Part shown: positions 9,116 through 18,169 of the stretch, piece after piece
Layout of the letters: each line of letters opens with the position of its first letter
Numbering within the stretch: the stretch's first letter is position 1
NCBI RefSeq assembly: GCF_011064615.1
Contig: NZ_JAALJH010000020.1
Location: 1-64,000, forward strand
Reading direction: 5' to 3'
Origin: Aquisphaera insulae
GTDB lineage: Bacteria > Planctomycetota > Planctomycetia > Isosphaerales > Isosphaeraceae
DNA: 64,000 nucleotides
The notes under the pieces: generated by a model
Seen by the model: only the letters and a program-made list of their open reading frames with translations
What the model was told of the DNA's origin: nothing
Databases searched by the model: none
Program-made: the position numbers and the translations under genes

Positions 9116-9520
9116 TCAGGATTCCTCGCCGCGGGTCTCTTCATCCTCGAGCTGCCGGAGCAACTGGTGGAGCGCCTTGCGGTCGCCGGGGCGGAGCCGA
9201 CGGGGGTTCACCAGGTGGCTGAGCATCGCGGAGAGCGAGCCGCCGCAGAGGTCGTCCGCCACGTCCCGGAGCCGACGCCGGACCAGCGCCTCGCGGTCGA
9301 CCGTCGCCGCGATCACCTGCACCGGTCCGGTCCGGTCGCGGCCGATGCACCCCTTGGCCTCCAGCCGCTCCAGCAGCTTCTGGAGGGTCGCGTGCGCCGA
9401 GGCGCCCCCGGCCGGATAGAGCCGGTCGATCAGCCGGCGGACGGTGACCCCGCCCTCCTCCCAGAGGACCTCCAGGACCGCCAGCTCGGCCTCCGTGACG
9501 TCTCGCCCGCCCCGCTTCAT
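9116..9520 (-). CDS. BlaI/MecI-family transcriptional repressor
   Basis: A 134-residue winged-helix protein. DVTEAELAVLEVLWEEGG..TVRRLIDRLY and HATLQKLLERLEAKGCIGRDR are the helix-turn-helix and wing of the Penicillinase_R (BlaI/MecI) family, and the C-terminal helical part fits its dimerisation region. It is cotranscribed with the M56-HAF protein just downstream. The pair of TAGACA-N3-TGTCTA palindromes 40-80 bases upstream makes negative autoregulation likely. In known systems the metallopeptidase partner inactivates the repressor on a signal; the regulated genes here may be only this operon. Confidence 0.9.
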   Translation of the reverse strand: MKRGGRDVTEAELAVLEVLWEEGGVTVRRLIDRLYPAGGASAHATLQKLLERLEAKGCIGRDRTGPVQVIAATVDREALVRRRLRDVADDLCGGSLSAMLSHLVNPRRLRPGDRKALHQLLRQLEDEETRGEES

Positions 9521-9560
9521 CCCGACCGGCTCCCCGGACCTCGTCGCCCCCTGGCCACGC

Positions 9561-9601
9561 TAGACAGGTTGTCTACAGGAGGATTGTAGACAGGCTGTCT
9601 A
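9561..9601. promoter_or_regulatory. tandem BlaI-type operator pair
   Basis: Two 15-bp palindromes, TAGACAGGTTGTCTA at 9561-9575 and TAGACAGGCTGTCTA at 9587-9601, are centred 26 bp apart. Each has perfect six-base arms. They sit directly upstream of the blaI-like gene in the intergene shared with csoR. The arms resemble, but are longer than, the TACA/TGTA core of known BlaI/MecI operators. Binding by the adjacent repressor is inferred from position and symmetry. Confidence 0.7.
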
Positions 9602-9654
9602 GCGCCCGCAAGGGGTCGCCGGGAAATCCGCGGGGAGGCGCCGCCCCGGGGCCC

Positions 9655-9683
9655 TTGACCAATACCCCGTGGGGGTATATGAT
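9655..9683 (+). promoter_or_regulatory. csoR-copA promoter
   Basis: TTGACC at 9655-9660 and TATGAT at 9678-9683 are separated by 17 bases, a good sigma-70-type promoter reading towards csoR. The first CsoR operator occupies the spacer exactly, so bound repressor would block RNA polymerase. Confidence 0.7.
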
Positions 9684-9713
9684 CGGGGCGATGGTGGATA
9701 CTCCACGGGGGTA
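9663..9713. promoter_or_regulatory. two CsoR-type copper operators
   Basis: TACCCCGTGGGGGTA at 9663-9677 and TACTCCACGGGGGTA at 9699-9713 match the TACCCC/GGGGTA palindrome bound by CsoR-family repressors. The first lies inside the promoter spacer and the second just before the csoR start codon. Copper binding by CsoR would release both. Confidence 0.8.
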
Positions 9714-9730
9714 TAATGGGGGCGAGGACG

Positions 9731-10021
9731 ATGGCCCGCGAGGTGGACCGGAAGGTGAGGGCCCGGGTGAACCGGATCGCCGGGCAGGTGGCGGGGATCC
9801 AGAGGATGGTGGAGGAGGATCGGTACTGCGTGGAGGTCCTCAACCAGATCGCCGCCACGCGGTCGGCGCTGGACGCCCTGGGCGTGGAGCTGCTGACCAG
9901 GCACCTGGAGTCGTGCGTCCTGGGCCACGGGTCGGGGGCGGAGCACTCGCGGGCGAAGCCCATGAGTCGGGAGCAGCTCGTGGACGAGGTCCGGACGGTC
10001 CTCTCGCGGTTCCTGCGGTGA
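9731..10021 (+). CDS. csoR: CsoR-family copper-sensing repressor
   Basis: A 96-residue all-helical DUF156 protein. The copper ligands of CsoR are present with canonical spacing: Cys33 (EDRYCVEVL), His58 and Cys62 (RHLESCV). RVNRIAGQVAGIQRMV is the conserved first helix. It starts 26 bases before copA and is preceded by two matching operators, so it most likely represses its own operon until Cu(I) binds. The start at MAREVDRKV is preferred since GAGG lies four bases upstream; an ATG at 9716 would add five residues. Confidence 0.93.
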   Translation: MAREVDRKVRARVNRIAGQVAGIQRMVEEDRYCVEVLNQIAATRSALDALGVELLTRHLESCVLGHGSGAEHSRAKPMSREQLVDEVRTVLSRFLR

Positions 10022-10047
10022 GGGCCAGGTGAGGAGGAGGGCGAACG

Positions 10048-12486
10048 ATGCATGGGCACCAGGCGGGACATCACGAGTCGGCCGGCACACCAGCCCGCGA
10101 GATCGACCCGGTCTGCGGGATGACCGTCGATCCGAAGCAGGCCGCGGGGCGGGCCGAGCATGCGGGGCGGTCCTATTTCTTCTGCAGCGAGGGCTGTCGG
10201 AAGAAGTTCGTCGCCGAGCCGTCGGCCTACCTGGACGAGCACGGCGAGGCGAAGCCCCGCGCGATGGCCGGGCACGAGGCGAGCGGCGGCCCCGTCGTGC
10301 TGACGACCATCGGCCTGCCGGGCTCGGGAGATGCCGCGGCGGCCGTGACGGTGGCTCCGCCGGCGGCCTCGGGCGGGAAGGTGCTCTACACGTGCCCGAT
10401 GGACCCGCAGATCATCCGCGACCGGCCGGGCCCCTGCCCCATCTGCGGCATGGCGCTGGAGCCGATGACGCCGACGCTCGAGGAGGACACCTCCGAGCTT
10501 GACGACATGACCCGGCGGTTCCGCGCCTCCCTGGCGCTCACGCTGCCGCTGCTGGCCCTGGCGATGGGCGAGATGGTGCCGGCGGTCCGCGGCCTGATCC
10601 CGGCGGGGGCCTCGGCCTGGATCCAGCTCGCGCTGGCGACCCCCGTGGTGCTCTGGGGGGGCTGGCCGTTCTTCGCCCGCGGCTGGGCGTCGCTCGTGAA
10701 CAGGCATTTCAACATGTTCACGCTGATCGCGCTCGGGACGGGGACGGCGTACGCCTACAGCGTGCTCGCCACCCTCTTCCCTGGGCTGATCCCGGACTCG
10801 TTCCGCGGGCATGGCGGCGCGGTGCCGGTCTACTTCGAGGCGGCGGCGACCATCGTCACGCTGGTGCTCCTGGGGCAGATGCTGGAGCTCCGGGCTCGGG
10901 GGCGGACGTCGGGCGCCATCAGGGCGCTGCTCGGGCTGGCGCCGAAGACGGCCCGGGTGATCCGCGGGGACGGGACGGAGTCGGACGTCCCGCTCGGCGA
11001 CGTGAAGGTCGGCGACCGCCTGCGGGTCCGGCCCGGCGAGAGGGTGCCGGTTGACGGCGTCGTGCTCGAGGGCCGGGGCGGCGTCGACGAGTCGATGGTC
11101 ACCGGCGAGTCGCTGCCGGTCGAGAAGGTCGCCGGCATGTCGTTGATCGGCGGCACCGTCAACGGCACGGGCGGCCTGGTGATGCGCGCGGAGAAGGTCG
11201 GGGGCGAGACCATGCTGGCGCGGATCGTCCAGCTCGTCGGCCAGGCGCAGCGGAGCCGGGCGCCGATCCAGCGGCTGGCGGACGTCGCGTCATCGTACTT
11301 CGTCCCGGCGGTGGTGGCGGTCGCGCTGGCGACCTTCGCCGCCTGGGCGACGCTCGGCCCGGAGCCGAGGCTGGCCCATGCCCTGCTCGCCTCCGTGGCC
11401 GTGCTGATCATCGCCTGCCCGTGCGCCCTGGGCCTGGCGACGCCGATGTCGATCATGGTCGGGATTGGCCGCGGGGCCCAGGAGGGGATCCTCATCAAGG
11501 ACGCCGAGGCGCTGGAGGTCCTGGGCAAGGTGGATACGGTCGTCGTCGACAAGACGGGGACCCTGACCGAGGGGAAGCCGGCGCTGGTGACGGTCGAGGC
11601 GATCTCGGACCAGGATGAGTCCGATCTCCTGCGGCTGGCCGCCGGGCTGGAGCGGGCGAGCGAGCATCCGCTGGCCGACGCCGTGGTGAAGGGCGCGGAG
11701 GCCCGCGGGCTGGTCCCGGCGGAGGCCGGCTCGTTCGAGTCGCGGACCGGGCTGGGCGTGGTGGGGACGGCGGGAGGGCGGAAGGTCGCGATCGGGAACG
11801 CGGCGTTGATGCGGGCGCTCGGCGTCGAGCCGGGCTCGCTCGAAGCTCGCGCGGAGTCGCTCAGGGGCGATGGTCAGACGGTGGTCCTCGTCGCGATCGA
11901 CGGCCGCGCGGCGGGCCTGCTCGGGATCGCCGACCCGATCAAGGCGACGACGCCGGAGGCGGTCTCGCTGCTGCATGGGGAGGGCCTTCGCGTCGTCATG
12001 CTCACGGGCGATGCGGAGGCCACGGCGCGGGCCGTGGCCCGGACGCTCGGCCTGGATGAGGTCCGGGCGAACGTCCTCCCCGACCGCAAGGCGGAGGTCA
12101 TCCGCGACATGCAGGCCCAAGGTCGGAAGGTCGCGATGGCCGGCGACGGCGTCAACGACGCCCCGGCCCTGGCGCAGGCCGATGCGGGGATCGCCATGGG
12201 GACCGGCACCGACGTCGCGATGGAGAGCGCCGGGGTCACCCTGGTCAAGGGCGACCTTCGGGGGATCGTCCGGGCCATCCGCCTGAGCCGGGCGACGCTC
12301 GGGAACATTCGCCAGAACCTGATGTTCGCCTTTCTCTACAACATCCTCGGCGTGCCGATCGCGGCGGGGCTCCTCTATCCGTTCACCGGGCTCTTGCTCA
12401 GCCCGATGCTGGCGAGCGCCGCGATGACGATGAGCTCCCTGTGCGTCGTCACCAACGCCCTGCGGCTCCGCCGCGCGGAACTGTAA
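10048..12486 (+). CDS. copA: copper-translocating P-type ATPase with YHS and metal-binding N-terminus
   Basis: An 812-residue P1B-type ATPase that exports Cu(I) using ATP. The N-terminus has a His-rich start, a YHS domain ([16 protein letters not shown], residues about 20-65) and a heavy-metal-binding domain ([16 protein letters not shown], about 113-140) rather than the usual HMA ferredoxin-like domains. The core shows the CPC motif in IACPCALG near 455, the phosphorylated DKTG near 500, SEHPLA, and [10 protein letters not shown] near 700. The final membrane segments contain YN and MSS motifs of copper-specific pumps. It lies directly behind csoR and shares its promoter. Confidence 0.93.
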   Translation: MHGHQAGHHESAGTPAREIDPVCGMTVDPKQAAGRAEHAGRSYFFCSEGCRKKFVAEPSAYLDEHGEAKPRAMAGHEASGGPVVLTTIGLPGSGDAAAAVTVAPPAASGGKVLYTCPMDPQIIRDRPGPCPICGMALEPMTPTLEEDTSELDDMTRRFRASLALTLPLLALAMGEMVPAVRGLIPAGASAWIQLALATPVVLWGGWPFFARGWASLVNRHFNMFTLIALGTGTAYAYSVLATLFPGLIPDSFRGHGGAVPVYFEAAATIVTLVLLGQMLELRARGRTSGAIRALLGLAPKTARVIRGDGTESDVPLGDVKVGDRLRVRPGERVPVDGVVLEGRGGVDESMVTGESLPVEKVAGMSLIGGTVNGTGGLVMRAEKVGGETMLARIVQLVGQAQRSRAPIQRLADVASSYFVPAVVAVALATFAAWATLGPEPRLAHALLASVAVLIIACPCALGLATPMSIMVGIGRGAQEGILIKDAEALEVLGKVDTVVVDKTGTLTEGKPALVTVEAISDQDESDLLRLAAGLERASEHPLADAVVKGAEARGLVPAEAGSFESRTGLGVVGTAGGRKVAIGNAALMRALGVEPGSLEARAESLRGDGQTVVLVAIDGRAAGLLGIADPIKATTPEAVSLLHGEGLRVVMLTGDAEATARAVARTLGLDEVRANVLPDRKAEVIRDMQAQGRKVAMAGDGVNDAPALAQADAGIAMGTGTDVAMESAGVTLVKGDLRGIVRAIRLSRATLGNIRQNLMFAFLYNILGVPIAAGLLYPFTGLLLSPMLASAAMTMSSLCVVTNALRLRRAEL

Positions 12487-12747
12487 AGATCGCCGGCTTC
12501 GTCCGGCGACCGGGGCGATTTGGTTGTGGCCGTCGGGGTGATCCCGCCGATAAAGGGGGGAGAGCAATTCCACTTTCCTGCCTGCGGCCGGCGATGGATC
12601 CGCGCATGCGCGAGGGCATCGGCCGGGAGGAGATGCGGGGGGCGATCTCGCTTTGCCCGCCGGGCCTGATATGGTAAGGTCCGCCACGTAGGCAAGTCGA
12701 AGCAGGCGCCGGCCGGCCGAGTTCGAATCGAGGCGGCGGCGAGAGCC

Positions 12748-14775
12748 ATGACGAGAACGGCGGCGACCATGGATGCGGGTCTGTCGCGACGATCGCGGAG
12801 GCTGGGCGGCGAGGCTCCGGGTGGGGCCGGCGCCGCGGTTGCCCCCGCCGCGCGCCGTGAGGAGGCGCCCAGGCCGCTGATCCGGCCGGCGCCGCGGTCG
12901 GCGGTCTTCTTCCCGCTGGTCGTCCTGGTGGCGATCCTGCCGGGGCTGGTGGCCCTGAATTCCTGGGACCTGACCCCGCCGGGGCCGCTCTGGGGGCTGC
13001 GGGCGCTCGCGGTCCTGGACGACGGGCTGGTCGTGGACCAGGTCCCCGCGGCCGACGCGATCGGCCCGGTGGGCGAGGCCGCCGCGTTCCGCGCGGTGTC
13101 GTATCAGCCCCCGCTCTACGCCTGGCTGGCGGCGGTCGGCATGGGCCTCAGCTCGGACCACGACCCGATGGGGAGCGTCCTGCCCAGTTACGTCGCCGGG
13201 GCCTTGGTGGTGATGCTCGTGTACCTCCACGGCCGGCTCTGGCGGGGGGGCGGCGTGGGCTTCGCCGCGGCGCTCCTGCTGGGCTTCAACCCCAACCTGC
13301 TGCTCCGGATGCAGCAGGCCACGCCGACGACGCTCGCGGTCGCCGCCACGACGGCCGCGCTGCTCTGCTACGGCTGGCACCTCCGCGCGCGGCGGGACCT
13401 GATCCGGTCGAGCCTCTGGACCCGTCCCTCGGTCTGGGCCGTCGCCGAGGGGTCGTGCCTGGGCCTTGCGCTCCTGACCCTGGACGCGTTCGCGCTCGTG
13501 GTCGTGCCGATCGCGGCGCTGCATGCGGTCTATATCGGGGCCGATCGGTCGCGGAACCCGTCGACCCGGCTCCGGCCGCGGCCGCGCGGGCTGGCCGCTC
13601 CTCGCCGCGTGCCCTGGCCGCGGCGGCTGGCGAGGCGCCTGGGCGCGGGCACGGTGGATGCGCTCCTCGTGGCCGGGATGGCCGCCCTGCTGGCGGTGCC
13701 CTGGCAGGTCCTGATGTTCCGCTCGCACGGTTGGGAGGCGCTCTCCGGGCTCGCCTTCCCGTCGTGGGGGGGCGGCTCGTCGCTGCTGGCCCGGCTCTTC
13801 GAGCTGGCGCCGGTGACGCTGCCGCTGGGCGTCTACGGGGCGGCGCGGGCGTTTCGCCTGGGGCTGCTCGACGACGAGAACACGCCGGAGACGGTCGGCG
13901 GCGCCTTCTGGTTCCTCTGGCTTTGCGTCGCCGGCCTCCTGCCGGCGGTCTGGCCGGCCGGCCCCCACGGGACGATGGAGCTGTTCCTGCTGGTGCCGCT
14001 GAGCCTGCTGGCGGCCTCGACGATCGCGGATCTGGTCAACCGCCGGATCCCGGTCCGTGCCCTGATCGCCCTGGCGCCGGCGACCGCCTTCTCCGTCCTC
14101 TGGTGGGCGAGCGTGGACCTTCGCGGGGCCGTGGACGACCTGACGCACGGCCGGGCGACCGCCACGACGGCCCTGGGCGTGCACCTCGCCTTCGACCTGG
14201 CCGTGGCCTCAATCGTGCTGACGCGGAAGCTCGAGATCTGGAGCCGGCACAGGGACGTCCATCAGCGGATCGTGCTGGCCGTCTTCCTGCTGACGGTCCT
14301 TTTCATCACGGTGGGCACCGGCGTGCGGGAGGTCGTCTTCCGCCACAGCGAGACCCACGAGCTCCTGGCGCTCCGGACCATGATCCTGAGGCGGAACCGC
14401 GAACGCCCGTTCGAGACCCTTTCTGTCGTCCGGTCCGACCTCGGCGCCGCGACGCCCGCCGCCGCGGGGATGAATCCCGACCTGGCGGCGATCGACGGGA
14501 GCTCCGCGGCGCCGGCGACCGACGCGGCCTTCACGGGGGGCTGGCTCCGGTTCATCCTTCGGACGGCGCTGCCGCACCTCGCGCAGCACGACCTGAAGAC
14601 CGTGGACGAGCTGCTCGTCGAGCCCGACGGCCAGCGGCTGATCATCTTCACCGGCGCCGGGGAGCGTCCGTCCTACCCGGTCAAGTCCAAGCTCCGTCTC
14701 GAGGCCATCCACCCCGGCCGCACCGGCATCCTGGACGCCTACGCCACCGCGAGCGAGCGATCCGCCCGGAGGTGA
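12748..14775 (+). CDS. large multi-pass membrane protein, GT-C/PMT-like
   Basis: A 675-residue protein with about ten or more hydrophobic segments after a cytoplasmic Arg/Ala/Pro-rich stretch of some 50 residues. SYQPPLYAWLAAVGMGL near residue 115 resembles the QPPLY/P-rich loop of GT-C glycosyltransferases of the ArnT/PMT group (family 39), which use polyprenyl-phosphate sugars. An acidic catalytic motif is not obvious, so a glycosyltransferase role is tentative. The last 150 residues form a soluble domain. It is separated from copA by 260 bases with no recognised feature. Confidence 0.6.
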   Translation: MTRTAATMDAGLSRRSRRLGGEAPGGAGAAVAPAARREEAPRPLIRPAPRSAVFFPLVVLVAILPGLVALNSWDLTPPGPLWGLRALAVLDDGLVVDQVPAADAIGPVGEAAAFRAVSYQPPLYAWLAAVGMGLSSDHDPMGSVLPSYVAGALVVMLVYLHGRLWRGGGVGFAAALLLGFNPNLLLRMQQATPTTLAVAATTAALLCYGWHLRARRDLIRSSLWTRPSVWAVAEGSCLGLALLTLDAFALVVVPIAALHAVYIGADRSRNPSTRLRPRPRGLAAPRRVPWPRRLARRLGAGTVDALLVAGMAALLAVPWQVLMFRSHGWEALSGLAFPSWGGGSSLLARLFELAPVTLPLGVYGAARAFRLGLLDDENTPETVGGAFWFLWLCVAGLLPAVWPAGPHGTMELFLLVPLSLLAASTIADLVNRRIPVRALIALAPATAFSVLWWASVDLRGAVDDLTHGRATATTALGVHLAFDLAVASIVLTRKLEIWSRHRDVHQRIVLAVFLLTVLFITVGTGVREVVFRHSETHELLALRTMILRRNRERPFETLSVVRSDLGAATPAAAGMNPDLAAIDGSSAAPATDAAFTGGWLRFILRTALPHLAQHDLKTVDELLVEPDGQRLIIFTGAGERPSYPVKSKLRLEAIHPGRTGILDAYATASERSARR

Positions 14776-14807
14776 GGCCGGGCCGGTTCAGGTCGAGGGC
14801 CGGGACT

Positions 14808-15974
14808 TCATGGTCGCTTCCCCCCCGGCCCCAGCGGCTCGAGGTCGAGGACGCGGGCGGAGGGGACGAGGGCCGGATTGGGCCGCGCGACGGCCCCGCC
14901 GGGGAGTCGGCACGCGTAGGACGAGAACTCGGCGCGGGGCTCCGGGTAGTCGGTGCTGACGAACTGGGCGCCGCTGGCGAGGGCGCGGTCGCGGCGGGTC
15001 GGGTCGTCGCGGCGGGACTCGACGGTCTCGGCGTCGGCGCGGGTGCGGACGATGCCGCCGGCGCGGACGAGCTCGCGGACCTTCTCGAAGTCGACGGCCG
15101 GGTCCTCGACCTGGAAGAAGGCCGCGGCCGGCTCGCCGGGGGCCACCTCGGCGAACATCGCCCGGCCCCGGAGCGCGGGATGGCCCTCCAGGTAGAGGTC
15201 GCGGATCGGGCCGCCGTTGATCAGCCCGAAGTAGACCTTGCCGCGGCACGATTCCAGGGTGGGCCAGCCTCTGGCCGCGATCGCGGCCGGGAGCGTGGGG
15301 GACTCGCCGCGGACGTCGTCCGGCGTGAGGATCGTCGCCGGGGGGAACGCCGCGCGGATGGCGGCGTCGATGGCATCGAGCTCGGCCTTGCCGAAGGGGG
15401 CCGGCCGCGTCGGCAAGGCCGGGAAGGCCTCGTGCTTCGCCTCGATCATCACGAAGATCGGCACGTGCCGGGGATGGGCGGCGGACCAGCCGCGGACCTG
15501 CCCCAGCGCCTCGTCGAGGGTCGTCGCGGTGGACCGGAAGTCGATGTCCTGGACGTGGAAGACCTTGAGTCCGGGCTTGCGGAGCCGCCCGGAAGCGTTC
15601 GGGTCGGGACCGGGATCCTTGCCCGCGGAGCGGAGCACCGTGCGGGCGGCGGGCTCGGCGTACCGGCCCCCCTCCGGATCGGCGAAGACGTCGATCTCGA
15701 TCTGACGGATGCCCAGCCGGGAGAACTGCTCGTCGAGGGGCCGGTGGGTGTAGTCCAGGGATTCGGCCATCGCGCGATCGGACGCCGCGATCAACCCCAG
15801 GATGCCGCCGACCGGCGCGATGTGGTACGAGTTGTGCGTGCCGACGACCTGGACCTGGTTCAGCCGCAGCGGAGGCTCGTCGCCGGCCGCGAGGGAGGCC
15901 CCGCAGAGCAACAGGGGCGCGGCGGAGGCCGCGAGCGCGACGGCGAGCCGGATCGAGGATCGCGGGAACGTCAT
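14808..15974 (-). CDS. secreted phosphoinositide-type phospholipase C-like protein
   Basis: A 388-residue protein with a signal peptide (hydrophobic stretch to about residue 30). The N-terminal core has VVGTHNSYH, the first histidine motif, and IRQIEIDVFADPEGG, matching the Ca2+-dependent PI-PLC family (PF16670) with a TIM-barrel fold. Further core segments are KVFHVQDIDF and FVMIEAKHE. Members cleave phosphodiester bonds in phosphatidylinositol-like lipids; the real substrate in this organism is unknown. It follows the lipoprotein gene by 18 bases and ends the three-gene unit that begins with the DUF1559 gene. Confidence 0.82.
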   Translation of the reverse strand: MTFPRSSIRLAVALAASAAPLLLCGASLAAGDEPPLRLNQVQVVGTHNSYHIAPVGGILGLIAASDRAMAESLDYTHRPLDEQFSRLGIRQIEIDVFADPEGGRYAEPAARTVLRSAGKDPGPDPNASGRLRKPGLKVFHVQDIDFRSTATTLDEALGQVRGWSAAHPRHVPIFVMIEAKHEAFPALPTRPAPFGKAELDAIDAAIRAAFPPATILTPDDVRGESPTLPAAIAARGWPTLESCRGKVYFGLINGGPIRDLYLEGHPALRGRAMFAEVAPGEPAAAFFQVEDPAVDFEKVRELVRAGGIVRTRADAETVESRRDDPTRRDRALASGAQFVSTDYPEPRAEFSSYACRLPGGAVARPNPALVPSARVLDLEPLGPGGKRP

Positions 15975-15992
15975 GGGAGAGGTCCTCTCACG

Positions 15993-16493
15993 TCACTTCA
16001 GGGCGAAGGCCGGGATCTCGTTGTCGCCTTCCTTGATCTCCGCCCTCAGGCCGGAACGGTCGGGGTCGGAGTAGTGGCCGCGGATGGCATCCATGGCGGC
16101 CCGCGAGGTCGGGTCAGGCTGGACCTTCTGCATGACGTTCCGCGTCTCGGTGGGGGATGACGCGGGCGCGATGCCGACGAGGTAGGAGCCGGCCGGGGCG
16201 CCATCGCTGCCGAGGTAGGTATGGAGCTGGAACTTGCCGTCGGCGTCGGTCCGGCCGGTGGGCGTGGGGACGTCCGCGGTCCTGGAGGACGCCCCGGCGC
16301 CGGCCGTCGCCGCGGCCGCGGGGCGGAACGTGACCTGCAAGTTGGCGACGGGCTTCCCCTTGTAAAGGACCTGCCCGCGCGCGGGGTGGACCGGGACCTG
16401 CCCGGCCGGCGTGCCCGGTGAGCAGCCGACGGCTGCGGCCAGGAGGCTAACGGCGATGCCGCGGACGATCGCTCGGCGGGGATGTTGAGGCAT
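15993..16493 (-). CDS. lipoprotein with transthyretin/carboxypeptidase-regulatory-like fold
   Basis: A 166-residue protein. The signal ends in a lipobox-like LLAAAVGCSPG, so Cys is probably acylated. The rest, GQVLYKGKPVANLQVTFRP ... GRTDADGKFQLHTY ... GAPAGSYLVGI, is the beta-sandwich pattern of the carboxypeptidase regulatory-like domain found widely in planctomycete lipoproteins, commonly paired with DUF1559 genes. It lies 38 bases after the DUF1559 gene and 18 before the PLC-like gene. The exact function is unknown. Confidence 0.82.
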   Translation of the reverse strand: MPQHPRRAIVRGIAVSLLAAAVGCSPGTPAGQVPVHPARGQVLYKGKPVANLQVTFRPAAAATAGAGASSRTADVPTPTGRTDADGKFQLHTYLGSDGAPAGSYLVGIAPASSPTETRNVMQKVQPDPTSRAAMDAIRGHYSDPDRSGLRAEIKEGDNEIPAFALK

Positions 16494-16531
16494 GGTCTGG
16501 CTCGGCAAGGTCTCGGCGGCCCGATCCGGGA

Positions 16532-17590
16532 TCAATACTGGTCGGCGGAGATGATCTCGCCGCCGTTGTAGCTGATCATCGCCGCGAAGACGGAGGGGGC
16601 GACGCTCTCCTTGACGAAATGGACCGAGCCGTCGGCGAAGGCGTGGTTCGCCCCGCCGGGATGGAACGAGTAGATCTCGTTGTTGCTGCTGTAGTTGGTG
16701 TGCTTGTTGGAGCCGTCGCCGTCGGTGAAGAACTCGCTGCCGTAGTCCGCCCAGCCGGCGCCCGAGCCCTCGTTGTCCATGGTGGGGGGCGTGCCGCCGC
16801 GATACCAGGCGTAGGACTGGCCGTAGGCGAGCTGGCGGCCCTGGATGAAGAAATCCGGCCGGCCTGCATCCTCGGAGATCAGGATGGTGTTGCTCGTGCC
16901 GTCGGTGACGTCCGCGATCCGCCGGAGCGTATTCCCCTTGAGCAGGCCGGCGACGATCGTGCCGGCCGGATGGGCGATGTTGTTGGCCGTCAGCCAACTA
17001 TCGTCGATCCCGTCGTCCACCGCGTAGTCGCCCGCGGCAAGCTTGACGGTCTTGCCGTTGAGCGCGTTGAGGTACGGGGCCGTGCGGAGGCCGCCCGGCG
17101 CCGAGGGGCAGACCATGAAGTTGAGCTGGGTGCCCACCGCCGTGGTGTTCTCCGGCTGGGGGAAGGCCAGGGATATGTTCATCGAGTTATAGAGTGCGGT
17201 CTGCTCCGTGTAGCCCATGATCATGGGGACCCACGACTGGATGTCCAGGGGGTTGTTGCAGACCAGGCCGAACTGCGAGGGGCACGCGGGGATGTAGTTC
17301 CCATTGGCCGGCGGCAGGGTCGTCAGGTCGATCGGCTGGAACGGAGGCTTCAGGAACGTGTTGGAGATGGCCCAGGTGGGGGCGAAGAAGCCGTTGGTCC
17401 CCTCGAAGTTGTGGAACCCCAGGCCGATCTGCTTGAGGTTGTTGATGCACTGGGCGCGGCGGGCCGCCTCGCGTGCGGATTGCACCGCGGGCAGCAGGAG
17501 CGAGATCAGGACCGCGATGATCGCGATGACGACCAGGAGCTCGATCAGGGTGAACGCCGATCGCCGCGGGCTATCCGTCTTGCCGATCAT
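16532..17590 (-). CDS. DUF1559 protein with prepilin-type N-terminus
   Basis: A 352-residue protein. [20 protein letters not shown] at residues 9-28 is a type IV prepilin cleavage and methylation segment with the conserved Glu. [26 protein letters not shown] and the C-terminal [23 protein letters not shown] are hallmarks of DUF1559 (SBP_bac_10). The family is massively expanded in Planctomycetota and presumed to be pseudopilin-like surface or secretion components. It heads an apparent operon with a lipoprotein and a PLC-like enzyme. A very long frame continues upstream only because stops are rare; this ATG is set by the family N-terminus. Confidence 0.93.
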   Translation of the reverse strand: MIGKTDSPRRSAFTLIELLVVIAIIAVLISLLLPAVQSAREAARRAQCINNLKQIGLGFHNFEGTNGFFAPTWAISNTFLKPPFQPIDLTTLPPANGNYIPACPSQFGLVCNNPLDIQSWVPMIMGYTEQTALYNSMNISLAFPQPENTTAVGTQLNFMVCPSAPGGLRTAPYLNALNGKTVKLAAGDYAVDDGIDDSWLTANNIAHPAGTIVAGLLKGNTLRRIADVTDGTSNTILISEDAGRPDFFIQGRQLAYGQSYAWYRGGTPPTMDNEGSGAGWADYGSEFFTDGDGSNKHTNYSSNNEIYSFHPGGANHAFADGSVHFVKESVAPSVFAAMISYNGGEIISADQY

Positions 17591-18169
17591 GGGGACGACT
17601 CCGAGCTGCGAGGAATGGAGGAGGCGCCGTTGCCGGCCTCCCGGCGGCAATTGTGGCGACCCGCCGTGAAGATCGGGGCCAGGGAACGGGGAAGATCGGG
17701 TGAGAGCGGTGCGTCTTCGGCGAGCTTGGTTCCCTCCGGCCGGGATGACTCCCCGCGCCGCAGGTCCCCCGGGGTCGTGCAATTCAGGGGCCTGCGGCGC
17801 GGGGCGGGGAGATGAGGCGGCAGCGGGGGTGGCGTGGGGAGAGATGGTGTGGCGGGGGGCTCGATGTGATGGGCCGGCCGGGTCGGGACCGCGCCCTCCG
17901 GTCGGAGATTCTGCCCGCCGTCCGTGAAGATTGCCGCGAGGGAAGCCGGAAGAGTCGATGAGAGATCGAGTCCCGCGAGGGCCGCGGGCAGCCTGGATGG
18001 GGGGAATCGATCCACGGCGTACGGTTCCCGGAACTGCTTGGCGAAGTGTATCTTCAGCAGGCGGTCGGCTTGCGGCCCCGTCACTTCCAGGGTGATCCCG
18101 GCGGGATGCCCGGTGGCTCGATCGGCCGCACCGCCGATGGTGGACTCGGCGAGGGGACATGGGGTGGGC
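17591..18169. other. divergent intergenic region with degenerate direct repeat
   Basis: About 580 bases between the divergent DUF1559 and kinase genes. Segments at 17666-17706 and 17924-17964 are imperfect direct repeats sharing the pattern GTGAAGAT..AGGGAA..GG.AAGA..TGAGAG. A minus-strand frame at 18000-18130 has a protein-like patch but no start or stop that fits a gene. No promoter is assigned. Confidence 0.4.

Noticed and set aside
11290..14184. 964-residue minus-strand open frame
   Set aside because: Runs antisense across copA and the GT-C-like gene and is extremely Arg/Gln/Pro-rich; no motifs.
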